A stretch of DNA of 64,000 nucleotides. It comes from Micrococcaceae bacterium Sec5.1 (GTDB taxonomy: Bacteria > Actinomycetota > Actinomycetes > Actinomycetales > Micrococcaceae). The notes under the pieces are model-generated. The model had not been told where the DNA came from. It made no database searches and saw only the letters and a list, made by a program, of their open reading frames with translations. Location of the stretch: positions 1,736,001-1,800,000 of the forward strand of contig CP143430.1 in the NCBI GenBank assembly GCA_039636795.1, read 5' to 3'. Of the stretch, positions 1-9,048 are shown in pieces (within the stretch, counting starts at the first letter, position 1; each line of letters begins with the position of its first letter). A program made the translations under genes and the position numbers.

Positions 1-822
1 ATACTGCGATGGCGAGGCAACGCAGGAAACGATTGCTTCCATGACATTGTTCATCCTCTTTTCCATGCCCGGCGGGCAGATCAAGGCTCCGATTCGCAGG
101 CCGGTGAGCCCGTAGGTCTTTGACAGTGTCAGTGATGTGAAGACGCGTGCCTCACCGGGGATGTCGCTATCGAAGCGGACAGGGCTGACATGCGGGACGT
201 CAAAGGTGAAGGCTTCATAGCACTCATCAGAGATGATCCAGAGATCGTGCCGGACGGCGAGTTCCACGAGCTGCCGGGTCGCGTCCTCGCTGATGACGGC
301 GCCCAGGGGGTTGGAGGGCGAGTTCAGCATGAGGACCCGGGTCTGCCCAGTGATGAGGGCTTCGATGTCCTCGATGTCCGGCTGGAAGTCGTTATGCGGA
401 TACAGGGGATACGGAACGGGCACCGCGTGGAGGAGCCGACTGGTCATGGCGAACGTGGGGTAGCCGGGGTTGGGCAGGAGGATTTCATCGCCGGGGGAGA
501 GAAGCAGGCTCATGGCGAAGTGCAGGCCTTGTTGGGCTCCGTCCACTATGTAGACGCGTTCGGCACCGATATCCACGTGATGATGCTCACGGAATCTCTT
601 GGCGAAGGCTTCGCGGAGCGCGGGAATTCCTGCGTTTGGGGTGTAGTTGGTTTCGTCCCGTTCAAGGCACGCTATTCCGGCGTCGAGGACGTGCCGTGGG
701 AGCGCAAAGCCCGGCTCGCCGATGCTGAGCACGATCGCCCCGGGGGTGGTCCAGGCGGCCTCAGTGATTTCTCGGATCTGGTTCACGGGGACATCGCGGA
801 CGTGTGCTGCAAGCTCAGGCAT
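1..822 (-). CDS. PLP-dependent aminotransferase, class I/II (3' end cut by window)
   Basis: The minus-strand frame is open from an ATG at 820-822 to the window edge, so the C-terminus is missing. The translation has the fold-type I aminotransferase pattern: an N-terminal segment on predicted native sites, LNSPSNPLG (substrate/PLP region), DECYEAF (the Asp that contacts the pyridine nitrogen), and SKTYGLTGLRIG, where the Lys is the expected Schiff-base residue. The substrate cannot be told from sequence. The gene is divergent from truB with 34 nt between the start codons. A minus-strand TAGGAT hexamer ends 7 nt before the ATG, which supports this start and suggests a leaderless mRNA. Confidence 0.88.
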   Translation of the reverse strand, partial: MPELAAHVRDVPVNQIREITEAAWTTPGAIVLSIGEPGFALPRHVLDAGIACLERDETNYTPNAGIPALREAFAKRFREHHHVDIGAERVYIVDGAQQGLHFAMSLLLSPGDEILLPNPGYPTFAMTSRLLHAVPVPYPLYPHNDFQPDIEDIEALITGQTRVLMLNSPSNPLGAVISEDATRQLVELAVRHDLWIISDECYEAFTFDVPHVSPVRFDSDIPGEARVFTSLTLSKTYGLTGLRIGALICPPGMEKRMNNVMEAIVSCVASPSQY

Positions 823-829
823 GGGAGCT

Positions 830-835
830 ATCCTA
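830..835 (-). promoter_or_regulatory. -10 hexamer of the aminotransferase gene
   Basis: TAGGAT on the minus strand, 7 nt before the ATG at 822. There is no Shine-Dalgarno sequence, so a leaderless transcript is inferred. Confidence 0.5.
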
Positions 836-843
836 GCCACCCA

Positions 844-849
844 TATACT
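844..849 (+). promoter_or_regulatory. -10 hexamer of truB
   Basis: TATACT followed by 7 nt and the GTG start of truB at 857. It lies back to back with the -10 of the divergent aminotransferase gene. Confidence 0.5.
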
Positions 850-856
850 GGTAAGC

Positions 857-1789
857 GTGCTTTCTGGACTGGTAATCGTTGACAAACCGCAGGGATGGAC
901 CAGCCATGATGTGGTTGGCCGGATGCGGCGGCTGGCCGGTACCCGGAAAGTGGGGCATGCTGGAACGCTTGATCCCATGGCTACAGGCGTGCTGGTCCTT
1001 GGGATCAACAAGGCCACACGTCTCCTGACCTACATTGTGGGAACGTCCAAGACGTATACGGCCACTATCAGGCTCGGCGAAACCACCATCACCGATGACG
1101 CCGAAGGCGAAGTTACCCAGGCGCGCAGCGCAGTGGAGGTCAGCGACGAAGCGATTGCTCAAGGCGTCGCCGCCCTCACGGGCCCCATCCAGCAGGTACC
1201 CAGCAGCGTCAGCGCGATCAAGGTCAACGGTGAACGCTCCTATGCCCGTGTCCGCTCCGGCGAAGAAGTCAAGCTTGCGGCCCGGCCCGTCACCATCCAC
1301 CGCTTCGACATCCACTCCATCACCAGGATCGACGGCGGCCGGGTAGTCGACGTCGATGTCACCGTGGAATGTTCCTCCGGCACGTACATCCGGGCCTTGG
1401 CCCGCGACCTCGGCATCGCCTTGGGCGTCGGCGGACATCTCACCGCATTGCGGAGGACGCAGGTGGGCCCTTACACGATCGACCAGGCGCGGACGCTGGA
1501 AGAACTCGCCCGGGAACTCGAAGTCCTGGACATGTCCCTTGCGGCGCGTTCCCTGATGCCCAACCGGGAATTGAGCGATCAGGAAACCACCGAGATCTCC
1601 TTTGGCAGACGCATCGCCGCAGGCCCTGGCGCCGGAACGCCGGCAGCTGCCACTGCTGAGAATCCTGCCGCAGCGTTCGCGCCGTCGGGAGAGCTGGTGG
1701 CCCTGTTGGCCGATACGGGGAGCTTTGCGAAGCCTGTGTTGGTCTTTGCCCCCGGAACCGGCACCGCCACAGTCGGCGAGGAAAAGTAG
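857..1789 (+). CDS. truB: tRNA pseudouridine(55) synthase TruB
   Basis: 310 aa. Isomerises U55 in the T-loop of most tRNAs. The N-terminus has LVIVDKPQGWTSHDVV followed by KVGHAGTLDPMATGVL, the TruB catalytic motif in which the Asp of GTLDP is the nucleophile. CSSGTYIRALARDLG later in the protein is the second family motif. The open frame extends about 70 codons upstream, but those residues are unlike TruB. GTG 857 gives the normal N-terminus and lies 7 nt after a TATACT -10. The C-terminal ~70 residues are Ala/Pro-rich and poorly conserved. Gene order truB-(membrane proteins)-ribF-rpsO-pnp is usual for actinobacteria. Confidence 0.96.
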   Translation: MLSGLVIVDKPQGWTSHDVVGRMRRLAGTRKVGHAGTLDPMATGVLVLGINKATRLLTYIVGTSKTYTATIRLGETTITDDAEGEVTQARSAVEVSDEAIAQGVAALTGPIQQVPSSVSAIKVNGERSYARVRSGEEVKLAARPVTIHRFDIHSITRIDGGRVVDVDVTVECSSGTYIRALARDLGIALGVGGHLTALRRTQVGPYTIDQARTLEELARELEVLDMSLAARSLMPNRELSDQETTEISFGRRIAAGPGAGTPAAATAENPAAAFAPSGELVALLADTGSFAKPVLVFAPGTGTATVGEEK

Positions 1790-1791
1790 GC

Positions 1792-2145
1792 ATGGACGGC
1801 TATTTCTACTCCATCCTTATTGTTGGTTTGGTATCCACGATCGCGTGCGTCGTGGCAGGTTTGATGAAGAAAGCCCCCAACGACGTCACAATCTTTTCCG
1901 TGTTGGCTGTGGAGCTGGCCCTGCTGGTCTACTTGGTTGGCTCGATTGTCCGCGTTGCCACGGGTGAACAGATGGCCGGCGAAGCCTGGGAGTTCTGGGG
2001 ATACCTGATCACGGCGCTGATGATTCCGCTGGGAGCTGTGTACTGGGCCATCCTTGAACGCACCCGTTGGAGCAACTTCGTCCTGGCGGCGGTCGGCGTC
2101 ACTGCGCTCGTCATGGCCGCCCGCATGAACCAGATCTGGTACTGA
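1792..2145 (+). CDS. Small integral membrane protein, function unknown
   Basis: 117 aa, starting 3 nt after the truB stop and probably co-transcribed with it. It has four hydrophobic segments, roughly residues 5-25, 32-55, 68-88 and 95-110, separated by short polar loops, and no signal peptide cleavage motif. I do not recognise a family with known function. Similar four-helix proteins occur between truB and ribF in related Micrococcales, so its position may be conserved. Confidence 0.82.
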   Translation: MDGYFYSILIVGLVSTIACVVAGLMKKAPNDVTIFSVLAVELALLVYLVGSIVRVATGEQMAGEAWEFWGYLITALMIPLGAVYWAILERTRWSNFVLAAVGVTALVMAARMNQIWY

Positions 2146-2165
2146 CCTTGAAGGAAAAACGCAAA

Positions 2166-2621
2166 ATGACTGGAACCGAGACTGAGGCAAATGCCGGCCG
2201 GACACCCCAAAAAGACACACGGAACACCGGCCCTGGGCGCTTGCTGATCGCGGTGTATGCCGTCTTCGCACTCTCGGCCACGGCCCGTGCCGGCTACCAG
2301 ATTGCCACCAAGTTTGCCGAAGCTCCGCTGGCGCATATCCTCTCGGCGTTCGCCGCCGTCGTCTACGTCGTAGCGACCATCTCGCTGGCAAAACCGGGCC
2401 GCACATGGTTCAAGGTGTCGTTGGCCGCTGTACTCGTGGAACTCGTCGGAGTGCTGGTAGTTGGGGCCATAAGCCTGTTCGATCCGGTGGCCTTCCCGCA
2501 TGACACTGTGTGGTCGCTGTTTGGACGCGGTTATGGTTTCGTCCCGCTCGTGCTGCCCATCCTTGGACTCCTGTGGTTGAACAAGAGGCGGCCGTCCAAG
2601 GCGAACAGCCACAACGGGTAA
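2166..2621 (+). CDS. Small integral membrane protein, function unknown
   Basis: 151 aa. The N-terminal ~25 residues are polar (TETEANAGRTPQKDTRNTG). Four predicted transmembrane helices follow, and the C-terminus is basic (NKRRPSKANSHNG). ATG 2166 is preceded by an AAGGA Shine-Dalgarno-like stretch at about 2150. It lies 20 nt after the previous membrane gene, so the pair probably forms one unit with truB. No catalytic motif is visible and the function is unknown. Confidence 0.8.
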   Translation: MTGTETEANAGRTPQKDTRNTGPGRLLIAVYAVFALSATARAGYQIATKFAEAPLAHILSAFAAVVYVVATISLAKPGRTWFKVSLAAVLVELVGVLVVGAISLFDPVAFPHDTVWSLFGRGYGFVPLVLPILGLLWLNKRRPSKANSHNG

Positions 2622-2688
2622 CCTTAGAATGTTCCGGCGCCGGGAGGTTGCCGGGCGGAACGAATATCTGCAGTAAAAGGCGAGGTTG

Positions 2689-3672
2689 ATGGTCCACATC
2701 TGGAACGATCCCACCGAAGTCCCCGAGGACTTCGGACCAACAGTCGTTACCATCGGGAACTTTGACGGCGTCCATCGTGGCCACCAGCATGTTCTCGCGC
2801 AACTGACAAACACCGCCAAGCGCCACCACATACCTTCAGTGGCCGTGACTTTTGATCCCCACCCCGCCCAGGTCCACCGCCCGGAGTCGGCCCCGGAGCT
2901 GATCATGGGCCTCCAGGACAAACTGGACGCCCTCGGCGAAACAGGCGTGGATGCCGTCCTGGTCATGAAGTACACACTGGACCTCGCCTCCATGACGCCC
3001 ATCGAGTTTGTCCGCCAAGTCCTCCTTGAGGGCCTTCATGCTGCGCACGTCGTGGTCGGCCACGACCTCCGCTTCGGTGCAGGGAATATCGGCGACGTCG
3101 TCACCATGCAGGAACTCGGCGAGCAGTTGGGCTTTGGCGTCCAGGTGGTCAATGAGTATGGGGCAGGAGGCTTCCCGGTCCACGACGACGGCGACGCCGA
3201 CCGCCGCTGCTCCTCCACCTGGGTGCGGGAAGCCTTGTCCGAAGGCGACGTCGTTACCGCTGCCGCCGTTCTGGGACGCCCCCACCGCATGCGCGGCGAG
3301 GTGGTTCATGGAGCAGCGCGCGGGAGGAACCTCGGTTTCCCCACTGCGAACCTTGCGCATGATTCCACGGGGTACGTACCGGCGGACGGTATCTATGCAG
3401 GCTGGTTGATAGACCAGTCCGGAACGCGGTGGCCCGCTGCGATTTCCGTCGGTTCCAACCCCACGTTTGACGGTGTGAGCCGTCAAGTGGAGGCCCACGT
3501 TATTGATCGTCCGGAGGAGAACGTGGAGGACTTCGACCTCTACGGACAGACTGTCGCGGTCGAATTTACCCAGCGCCTCCGCGGCATGGTGGCGTATCGC
3601 GGGCCCGAGGCGCTGGTGGAGCAGATGTGCCTGGATGTAGCGCAGGCACACGAGCTGCTGACCCAGCGCTAG
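2689..3672 (+). CDS. ribF: Bifunctional riboflavin kinase/FAD synthetase RibF
   Basis: 327 aa. Converts riboflavin to FMN and FMN to FAD. The N-terminal nucleotidyltransferase half has VTIGNFDGVHRGHQ (HxGH-type motif, residues ~20-33) and later VGHDLRFG. The C-terminal flavokinase half has GRPHRMRGEVVHGAARGRNLGFPTANL (kinase loop with PTAN) and ISVGSNPTFDG. ATG 2689 is chosen because AAAAGG lies 8 nt upstream. A TTG at 2686 is in frame. The gene is monocistronic or coupled to the rpsO region downstream. Confidence 0.96.
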   Translation: MVHIWNDPTEVPEDFGPTVVTIGNFDGVHRGHQHVLAQLTNTAKRHHIPSVAVTFDPHPAQVHRPESAPELIMGLQDKLDALGETGVDAVLVMKYTLDLASMTPIEFVRQVLLEGLHAAHVVVGHDLRFGAGNIGDVVTMQELGEQLGFGVQVVNEYGAGGFPVHDDGDADRRCSSTWVREALSEGDVVTAAAVLGRPHRMRGEVVHGAARGRNLGFPTANLAHDSTGYVPADGIYAGWLIDQSGTRWPAAISVGSNPTFDGVSRQVEAHVIDRPEENVEDFDLYGQTVAVEFTQRLRGMVAYRGPEALVEQMCLDVAQAHELLTQR

Positions 3673-3679
3673 CGGTATT

Positions 3680-3709
3680 TCGACAACAATGCTGACCTGC
3701 CGGTAAACT
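3680..3709 (+). promoter_or_regulatory. Candidate promoter upstream of rpsO
   Basis: TCGACA (3680-3685) and TAAACT (3704-3709) are separated by 18 nt, with rpsO starting about 120 nt downstream. This is a by-eye sigma-70-type match only. Confidence 0.35.
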
Positions 3710-3830
3710 GTTACTGGATCCGGCTGCAGTCCGTGGCGGCTGGACCTGTTTTTGTGTGCGGAGACGCACCGGAAGCAACCCGTCAGCGAGGCGCTGCACC
3801 GGGAGGCACGGCACAACTCTAGGAGTTCAC

Positions 3831-4100
3831 GTGGCACTTGACGCCGCTGTAAAGCAGTCCATCATCAAGGAATACGCAACCTCTGAAGGCGACACCGGTT
3901 CGCCCGAGGTCCAGGTTGCAGTCCTGACCCAGCGGATCAAGGATCTGACTGAGCACATGAAGGAGCACAAGCACGACTTCCACACCCAGCGCGGTCTGCT
4001 GGCCATGGTTGGTCGTCGCAAGCGCATGCTTACCTACCTGAAGAACACTGACATCGCCCGCTACCGTTCGCTCATCGAGCGCCTCGGCCTGCGCCGCTAG
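3831..4100 (+). CDS. rpsO: 30S ribosomal protein S15
   Basis: 89 aa, the standard length of S15. It binds the central domain of 16S r[20 protein letters not shown] and [26 protein letters not shown] are family signatures. The GTG start at 3831 is fixed by AGGAG at 3821-3825, 5 nt upstream. A GC-rich hairpin follows the stop, and pnp lies 244 nt downstream, the classic rpsO-pnp arrangement. Confidence 0.98.
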   Translation: MALDAAVKQSIIKEYATSEGDTGSPEVQVAVLTQRIKDLTEHMKEHKHDFHTQRGLLAMVGRRKRMLTYLKNTDIARYRSLIERLGLRR

Positions 4101-4112
4101 TCTGCCTTTGGG

Positions 4113-4143
4113 GGCGGCCCGGTCCCTCGCGGAACGGGCCGCC
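4113..4143 (+). terminator. Hairpin after rpsO
   Basis: GGCGGCCCG (4113-4121) pairs with CGGGCCGCC (4135-4143), with a 13-nt loop. The following bases are TTCTTC rather than a clean T-run, so partial read-through into pnp is plausible. Confidence 0.6.
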
Positions 4144-4217
4144 TTCTTCAAAAACAACTAAAAACAGGAAATCAACCGCATCGCGCATTCGCGGTCCTCG
4201 GTAGTGATTCCCGGGAG

Positions 4218-4260
4218 GGTCATCGGTGACGATGAAGCCCGTGGATCTCGATCGATGACC
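4218..4260 (+). promoter_or_regulatory. Possible structured leader of pnp
   Basis: GGTCATCG (4218-4225) is complementary to CGATGACC (4253-4260), enclosing a 27-nt loop in the 244-nt rpsO-pnp gap. Enterobacterial pnp leaders fold into stems used for autoregulation, but function here is inference only. Confidence 0.3.
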
Positions 4261-4344
4261 GGGTGTCGTACAGGCCAGGAATAAAGAAGAGGCCTGGGTT
4301 GATGCGGCGGACTTCCGCTAAATCAGAAACGGAGGTGACTCTCA

Positions 4345-6594
4345 ATGGAGGGTCCCGAAATCCAGTTCTCCGAAGCGATTATTGACAACGGCCGTTTTGG
4401 CAAGCGTGTCATCCGCTTTGAAACCGGCCGCCTTGCCAAGCAGGCTGCCGGCGCTTCGATGGTCTACATCGACGAAGACACAGCACTCCTCTCGGCAACC
4501 ACCGCAGGCAAGCAGCCGCGCGAAGGCTTCGACTTCTTCCCGTTGACGGTTGACGTCGAGGAGCGCATGTACGCTGCCGGACGTATCCCGGGTTCGTTCT
4601 TCCGCCGTGAAGGCCGCCCGTCCACGGAAGCCATCCTGGCTTGCCGCCTCATGGACCGCCCGCTGCGCCCGGCCTTCGTCAAGGGCCTTCGCAACGAGGT
4701 CCAGATCGTCGTGACCGTCCTGGCGATCAACCCGGACGAGCTCTATGACGTCGTGGCGATCAACGCCTCCTCCATGTCCACCCAGCTCTCCGGCCTCCCG
4801 TTCTCCGGCCCGATCGGCGGCGTCCGCGTTGCCCTCATCGCCGACGAACAGGGTTCGCAGTGGGTTGCTTTCCCCAAGCACTCGCAGCTTGAGAACGCCG
4901 TGTTCAACATGGTTGTTGCCGGCCGCATTGCAGGTGACGACGTCGCCATCATGATGGTTGAAGCCGAAGCAACCGACAACTCCTGGAACCTCATCAAGGA
5001 ACAGGGCGCAACTGCTCCCACCGAAGAAGTTGTTTCCGAGGGCCTCGAAGCCGCAAAGCCGTTCATCAAGGCTCTTTGCGAAGCCCAGGCCGATCTTGCT
5101 GCCCGTGCAGCGAAGCCGACCGTCGAGTTCCCGGTCTTCCTGGACTACCAGGATGACGTCTACGCGGCTGTGGAAGCCGCTGCTGCCGACAAGCTGGCTG
5201 CAGTCTTCCAGATCGCCGACAAGCAGGAGCGCGACAACGCTTCCGACGAGCTCAAGGACGAAGTCCTCGGTGCACTCGCCGGTAACTTCGAAGGCCGTGA
5301 AAAGGAGCTGTCCGCAGCTTTCCGCTCGGTCACCAAGCACGTTGTCCGCCAGCGCATCCTCAAGGACCAGGTCCGCATCGACGGCCGTGGCCTGACGGAC
5401 ATCCGCCAGCTGACCGCCGAGGTAGAGGTTCTGCCCCGCGTTCACGGTTCTGCCATCTTCGAACGTGGCGAGACCCAGATCATGGGTGTCACCACGCTGA
5501 ACATGCTCAAGATGGAACAGCAGATCGACTCGCTGTCGCCGGTAACGCGCAAGCGCTACATGCACAACTACAACTTCCCGCCCTACTCCACCGGTGAAAC
5601 CGGCCGCGTCGGTTCCCCGAAGCGCCGCGAAATCGGTCACGGTGCCCTCGCAGAGCGCGCACTCGTGCCGGTTCTGCCTTCCCGCGAGGAATTCCCGTAC
5701 GCCATCCGCCAGGTATCCGAGGCCCTCGGTTCCAACGGTTCGACGTCAATGGGTTCCGTGTGTGCTTCGACCCTGTCCATGCTCAACGCTGGTGTCCCGC
5801 TGAAGGCAGCCGTTGCCGGTATCGCCATGGGCCTGGTTTCCGACCAGGTTGATGGCCAGACCCGCTACGCAGCCCTGACCGACATCCTCGGCGCCGAAGA
5901 CGCATTCGGCGACATGGACTTCAAGGTTGCCGGTACGTCCGAGTTCGTCACGGCTATCCAGCTGGACACCAAGCTCGATGGCATCCCCGCTTCTGTGCTG
6001 GCAGCAGCACTGAAGCAGGCCCGCGAAGCCCGCCTCCACATCCTCGAGGTCATCAACGCAGCGATCGACACGCCGGACGAGCTCTCCGAGTTCGCCCCCC
6101 GCGTCATTGCCGTCAAGATCCCCGTAGACAAGATCGGCGAGGTCATTGGCCCCAAGGGCAAGATGATCAACCAGATCCAGGAAGACACGGGCGCGGACAT
6201 CTCCATCGAAGATGACGGCACGGTCTACATTGGCGCCACCAACGGTCCGTCTGCTGATGCAGCACGTTCCGCCATCAACGCCATCGCCAACCCGCAGGTA
6301 CCGGAAATCGGTGAGCGCTACTTGGGCACGGTCGTCAAGACCACCACCTTCGGCGCCTTCGTTTCCCTTACCCCGGGCAAGGACGGCCTGCTGCACATCT
6401 CCGAGCTCCGGAAGCTGGCCAACGGCAAGCGCGTGGACAACGTTGATGACGTCGTCTCGGTGGGCCAGAAGGTCCAGGTTGAGATCACCAAGATCGATGA
6501 CCGCGGAAAGCTTTCCCTCTCCCCGGTTGTTGCCGAGGAAGAAGGCGCAGCCTCCGAGGAAGCTCCGGAAGAAGCTGAAGTTTCCGCAGAGTAG
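4345..6594 (+). CDS. pnp: Polyribonucleotide nucleotidyltransferase (PNPase)
   Basis: 749 aa. A phosphorolytic 3'-5' exoribonuclease that also adds heteropolymeric tails. Two RNase PH domains flank an alpha-helical linker: the first starts at residue ~10, and the second holds [30 protein letters not shown] split over residues ~410-440. A KH domain with [12 protein letters not shown] lies near residues 590-650, and an S1 domain ([16 protein letters not shown]) near 655-725. The acidic C-terminal tail is Glu-rich. GGAGG sits 7 nt before ATG 4345. A strong terminator follows. Confidence 0.98.
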   Translation: MEGPEIQFSEAIIDNGRFGKRVIRFETGRLAKQAAGASMVYIDEDTALLSATTAGKQPREGFDFFPLTVDVEERMYAAGRIPGSFFRREGRPSTEAILACRLMDRPLRPAFVKGLRNEVQIVVTVLAINPDELYDVVAINASSMSTQLSGLPFSGPIGGVRVALIADEQGSQWVAFPKHSQLENAVFNMVVAGRIAGDDVAIMMVEAEATDNSWNLIKEQGATAPTEEVVSEGLEAAKPFIKALCEAQADLAARAAKPTVEFPVFLDYQDDVYAAVEAAAADKLAAVFQIADKQERDNASDELKDEVLGALAGNFEGREKELSAAFRSVTKHVVRQRILKDQVRIDGRGLTDIRQLTAEVEVLPRVHGSAIFERGETQIMGVTTLNMLKMEQQIDSLSPVTRKRYMHNYNFPPYSTGETGRVGSPKRREIGHGALAERALVPVLPSREEFPYAIRQVSEALGSNGSTSMGSVCASTLSMLNAGVPLKAAVAGIAMGLVSDQVDGQTRYAALTDILGAEDAFGDMDFKVAGTSEFVTAIQLDTKLDGIPASVLAAALKQAREARLHILEVINAAIDTPDELSEFAPRVIAVKIPVDKIGEVIGPKGKMINQIQEDTGADISIEDDGTVYIGATNGPSADAARSAINAIANPQVPEIGERYLGTVVKTTTFGAFVSLTPGKDGLLHISELRKLANGKRVDNVDDVVSVGQKVQVEITKIDDRGKLSLSPVVAEEEGAASEEAPEEAEVSAE

Positions 6595-6615
6595 TCTGTA
6601 AAGCAGTATCCGGCG

Positions 6616-6648
6616 GGGCCGGTGGGCTTGAAAAAGCACCACCGGCCC
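6616..6648 (+). terminator. Terminator after pnp
   Basis: A 10-bp perfect stem, GGGCCGGTGG (6616-6625) with CCACCGGCCC (6639-6648), 13-nt loop, followed by only two T. Confidence 0.65.
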
Positions 6649-6682
6649 TTCCGGCCTTAACTCGAAAACCTGAAAGGTCTTA

Positions 6683-8026
6683 ATGACTGTCGTACCCTTG
6701 CCGTTGGAGCAGACCCTTCCCGGCGGCGACCTGATCCATGGTGCAGAGGGCGGTTCCGTCGTACGGCGTTCGGTCCTTCCCGGAGGCGTTCGCGTTCTCA
6801 CCGAGGCAATGCCCGGGCAGCGTTCGGCCACCATCGGATTCTGGGTGGCAGTCGGATCCCGCGATGAAGCCGATGGCCAGCATGGTTCCACGCACTTCCT
6901 GGAACACCTCCTGTTCAAGGGCACAAAGCGGCGCACCGCGCTGGAAATCGCTTCAGCCTTTGATGAGGTGGGTGGCGAGTCCAACGCTGCCACTGCCAAG
7001 GAAAGCACGTGCTACTTTGCCCGGGTGTTGGACTCGGATCTTCCCATGGCCATTGACGTCATCGCGGACATGATCACCGGGGCTGTCCTGGATCCGGCGG
7101 AGTTGGAACAGGAGCGGGATGTCATCCTTGAAGAAATTGCGATGGACAGCGATGACCCAACAGACGTAGCCCACGAAAAATTCGTTGCAGCTGTACTCGG
7201 CAGCCACCCGCTCGCGCGTCCTATTGGTGGTACACCGGACGCCATCAAGGCGGTAGCCAGGGACTCGGTCTGGGAGCACTATCAGCGCTACTACCGTCCG
7301 GAAGAACTGGTCATCACCGCGGCTGGCGGCTTGGACCATGACGTCGTCTGCGATCTCGTGCAGAAGGCGTTGGAAGCTGCAGGCTGGCAGTTGGATCCGG
7401 AAGCAGCTCCGGTAGATCGTCGGGCCACCAACCGCGCCGTGATCACGGGCACGTCCGGCCTTCACGTGGTCAAGCGTCCCGTGGAGCAGGCCAATATCAT
7501 CATGGGTTGCCCCACTATCGTGGCAACGGATGATCACCGATTCGTCATGAGTGTGCTCAACGCGGTGCTGGGCGGGGGAATGTCTTCCAGGCTTTTCCAG
7601 GAGATCCGCGAGAAGCGCGGCCTCGTCTACTCCACGTATTCCTTCACCGCCGCCTACGCCGATGCCGGCTATTTCGGCATGTATGCGGGCTGCACGCCGT
7701 CAAAAGTGCGCCAAGTGCTCGATCTCCTTGGTGTTGAGTTGGACAAGCTCGCCAAGGAGGGCATCACTGAGGAGGAACTCCGGAAGGCTGTGGGACAACT
7801 CAGCGGCGGCATCGTCCTCGCCCTCGAGGACACGGGCTCGCGCATGTCCCGGCTGGGCCGGGCAGAACTCGTTTCCGGGGAGTTCCAGGATATTGACGAG
7901 ACATTGGCACGGATCAAGGCGGTCACTGTGGACGAAGTCCAGGAACTCGCCCAGGAACTTGCCGCAGCTCCCCGCACGATCACCGTCGTCGGGCCGTTTG
8001 AAGAAAGCGAAACCTTCGGTCTCTAG
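6683..8026 (+). CDS. M16 family zinc metallopeptidase (processing-peptidase-like)
   Basis: 447 aa. The inverted zinc motif HxxEH is seen as HFLEH (H71, E74, H75), with the distal Glu ligand in ERDVILEEIAM (E150/E151). The C-terminal M16 half contains REKRGLVYSTYSF, the conserved Arg-Tyr substrate-binding motif. No signal peptide is seen, so the protein is probably cytosolic. Actinobacterial genomes commonly carry this gene directly after pnp. AAAGG precedes ATG 6683 by 6 nt. Confidence 0.94.
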   Translation: MTVVPLPLEQTLPGGDLIHGAEGGSVVRRSVLPGGVRVLTEAMPGQRSATIGFWVAVGSRDEADGQHGSTHFLEHLLFKGTKRRTALEIASAFDEVGGESNAATAKESTCYFARVLDSDLPMAIDVIADMITGAVLDPAELEQERDVILEEIAMDSDDPTDVAHEKFVAAVLGSHPLARPIGGTPDAIKAVARDSVWEHYQRYYRPEELVITAAGGLDHDVVCDLVQKALEAAGWQLDPEAAPVDRRATNRAVITGTSGLHVVKRPVEQANIIMGCPTIVATDDHRFVMSVLNAVLGGGMSSRLFQEIREKRGLVYSTYSFTAAYADAGYFGMYAGCTPSKVRQVLDLLGVELDKLAKEGITEEELRKAVGQLSGGIVLALEDTGSRMSRLGRAELVSGEFQDIDETLARIKAVTVDEVQELAQELAAAPRTITVVGPFEESETFGL

Positions 8027-8077
8027 GAGACAGCGCGTTCAGCGGGTCTACCATCTCTGGACTCACGCACGGTAAAC

Positions 8078-8109
8078 AGGGCAGCATGATCATACGATCA
8101 TGCTGCCCT
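8078..8109. repeat. Perfect inverted repeat between the M16 gene and the next ORF
   Basis: Arms of 14 bp (8078-8091 and 8096-8109) flank a 4-nt ATAC loop, with the arm reading AGGGCAGCATGATC. No T-tract follows on either strand. It may be a factor-dependent terminator for the M16 gene, a protein operator, or a leader hairpin for the gene at 8128. Confidence 0.75.
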
Positions 8110-8127
8110 GCTCACATTGGAGTCGTG

Positions 8128-8589
8128 ATGGATCTGCCCCCCAAAGGACACGCCGCAGGACTGCTGAAAGACTTCATCGGACATTGGCGGGGCATCACGG
8201 AAATAGCACAGTCTCCATGGGGTGCAGCGCGCACTGCGGAGGCCGAAGCCGTTTTCACAGAAGCCGCTGGGGGCTACGCCGTTGTGCAGAGCTACCGGCA
8301 CCGTGAACCGGACGGAACGCACTTTGAAGGGCACGGGATGTTCACCGTGGATCCCGCCCATGGGGACACGCTCTGGTATTACGTGGACAGCATGGGCCGT
8401 CCGCCAACTGCCCCGGTGCGCGGCACATGGCATGACGGGACGCTGACGGTGGAACGGCGAACGCCGGAGGGGGTAGCCCGGCACACCTTTCGTGTTGAAG
8501 ATGGCGTCCTGGTGCACACCGCGGAACTGCGGCTCGAGGGCACAGCCGAGTTCAGTCCCTTGCTCAAGAGTGTGTTCCGGAAAACCTGA
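8128..8589 (+). CDS. DUF1579-like protein
   Basis: 153 aa, compact and soluble. The pattern of LKDFIGHWRG near the start, followed by beta-strand-rich YAVVQSYRHREPDGTHFEGHGMFTVDP, resembles small lipocalin/THAP4-like beta-barrel proteins annotated DUF1579 in actinobacteria. No catalytic residues are assigned. ATG 8128 is chosen because GGAG lies at 8119-8122. An in-frame ATG at 8086 lies inside the upstream inverted repeat and is unlikely. Confidence 0.72.
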   Translation: MDLPPKGHAAGLLKDFIGHWRGITEIAQSPWGAARTAEAEAVFTEAAGGYAVVQSYRHREPDGTHFEGHGMFTVDPAHGDTLWYYVDSMGRPPTAPVRGTWHDGTLTVERRTPEGVARHTFRVEDGVLVHTAELRLEGTAEFSPLLKSVFRKT

Positions 8590-8638
8590 CGGCGGCACGA
8601 GGAATGTGCCCAGGACTCCGGCCAGGCAGGAACTGGCG

Positions 8639-8932
8639 TCAATAGGTTCCCGTGTACACTGTTTCGGCAACCCGTGTCTTTGGTGCGCCTTGGAGGGCCG
8701 GGGCGTTGGCTGGGGAGCTCCAGACAGACGCGTGCAGGCGCTCCACCATGTCCGTTGCCTGCTCTGCACGCTCGAAATCCATTTCAACCAGCACGTAGCG
8801 GGGATCCTCCATGGGCGTCCCCACCCGGAACTGCTTTACTCCTGAGGCGGCGCGGTCCAGGGGGTCACGGTCGAAGGCGGCTTTCCACTGGGTAAAGTCC
8901 TTGATTCCGTGTTCGATGTACAGGGTGTACAT
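8639..8932 (-). CDS. Small ABM-like (dimeric alpha-beta barrel) protein, function unknown
   Basis: 97 aa. MYTLYIEHGIKDFTQWKAAFD and the following FRVGTPMEDPRYVLVEMDFE have the spacing of the dimeric alpha/beta-barrel fold (antibiotic-biosynthesis-monooxygenase or EthD-like), but I cannot assign an activity. GGAAGG precedes the ATG on the minus strand. The gene is divergent from the LuxR-type regulator at 9049, with 116 nt between, so the two may be functionally linked. Confidence 0.75.
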   Translation of the reverse strand: MYTLYIEHGIKDFTQWKAAFDRDPLDRAASGVKQFRVGTPMEDPRYVLVEMDFERAEQATDMVERLHASVWSSPANAPALQGAPKTRVAETVYTGTY

Positions 8933-9036
8933 GGCAATCCTTCCTGTGGAGTCCGCGTTGGTGCTGCCAGCTTAGGGGCCGATGACAGGCGCCGATATCC
9001 CAGATTCATGGGGGTCCGGAACCGCCGGCAGCGGCG

Positions 9037-9042
9037 CATACT
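9037..9042 (+). promoter_or_regulatory. Candidate -10 of the LuxR-type regulator
   Basis: CATACT, 6 nt before ATG 9049. It matches the leaderless spacing seen elsewhere in this window but has C instead of T at position 1. Confidence 0.3.
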
Positions 9043-9048
9043 GGCTGC

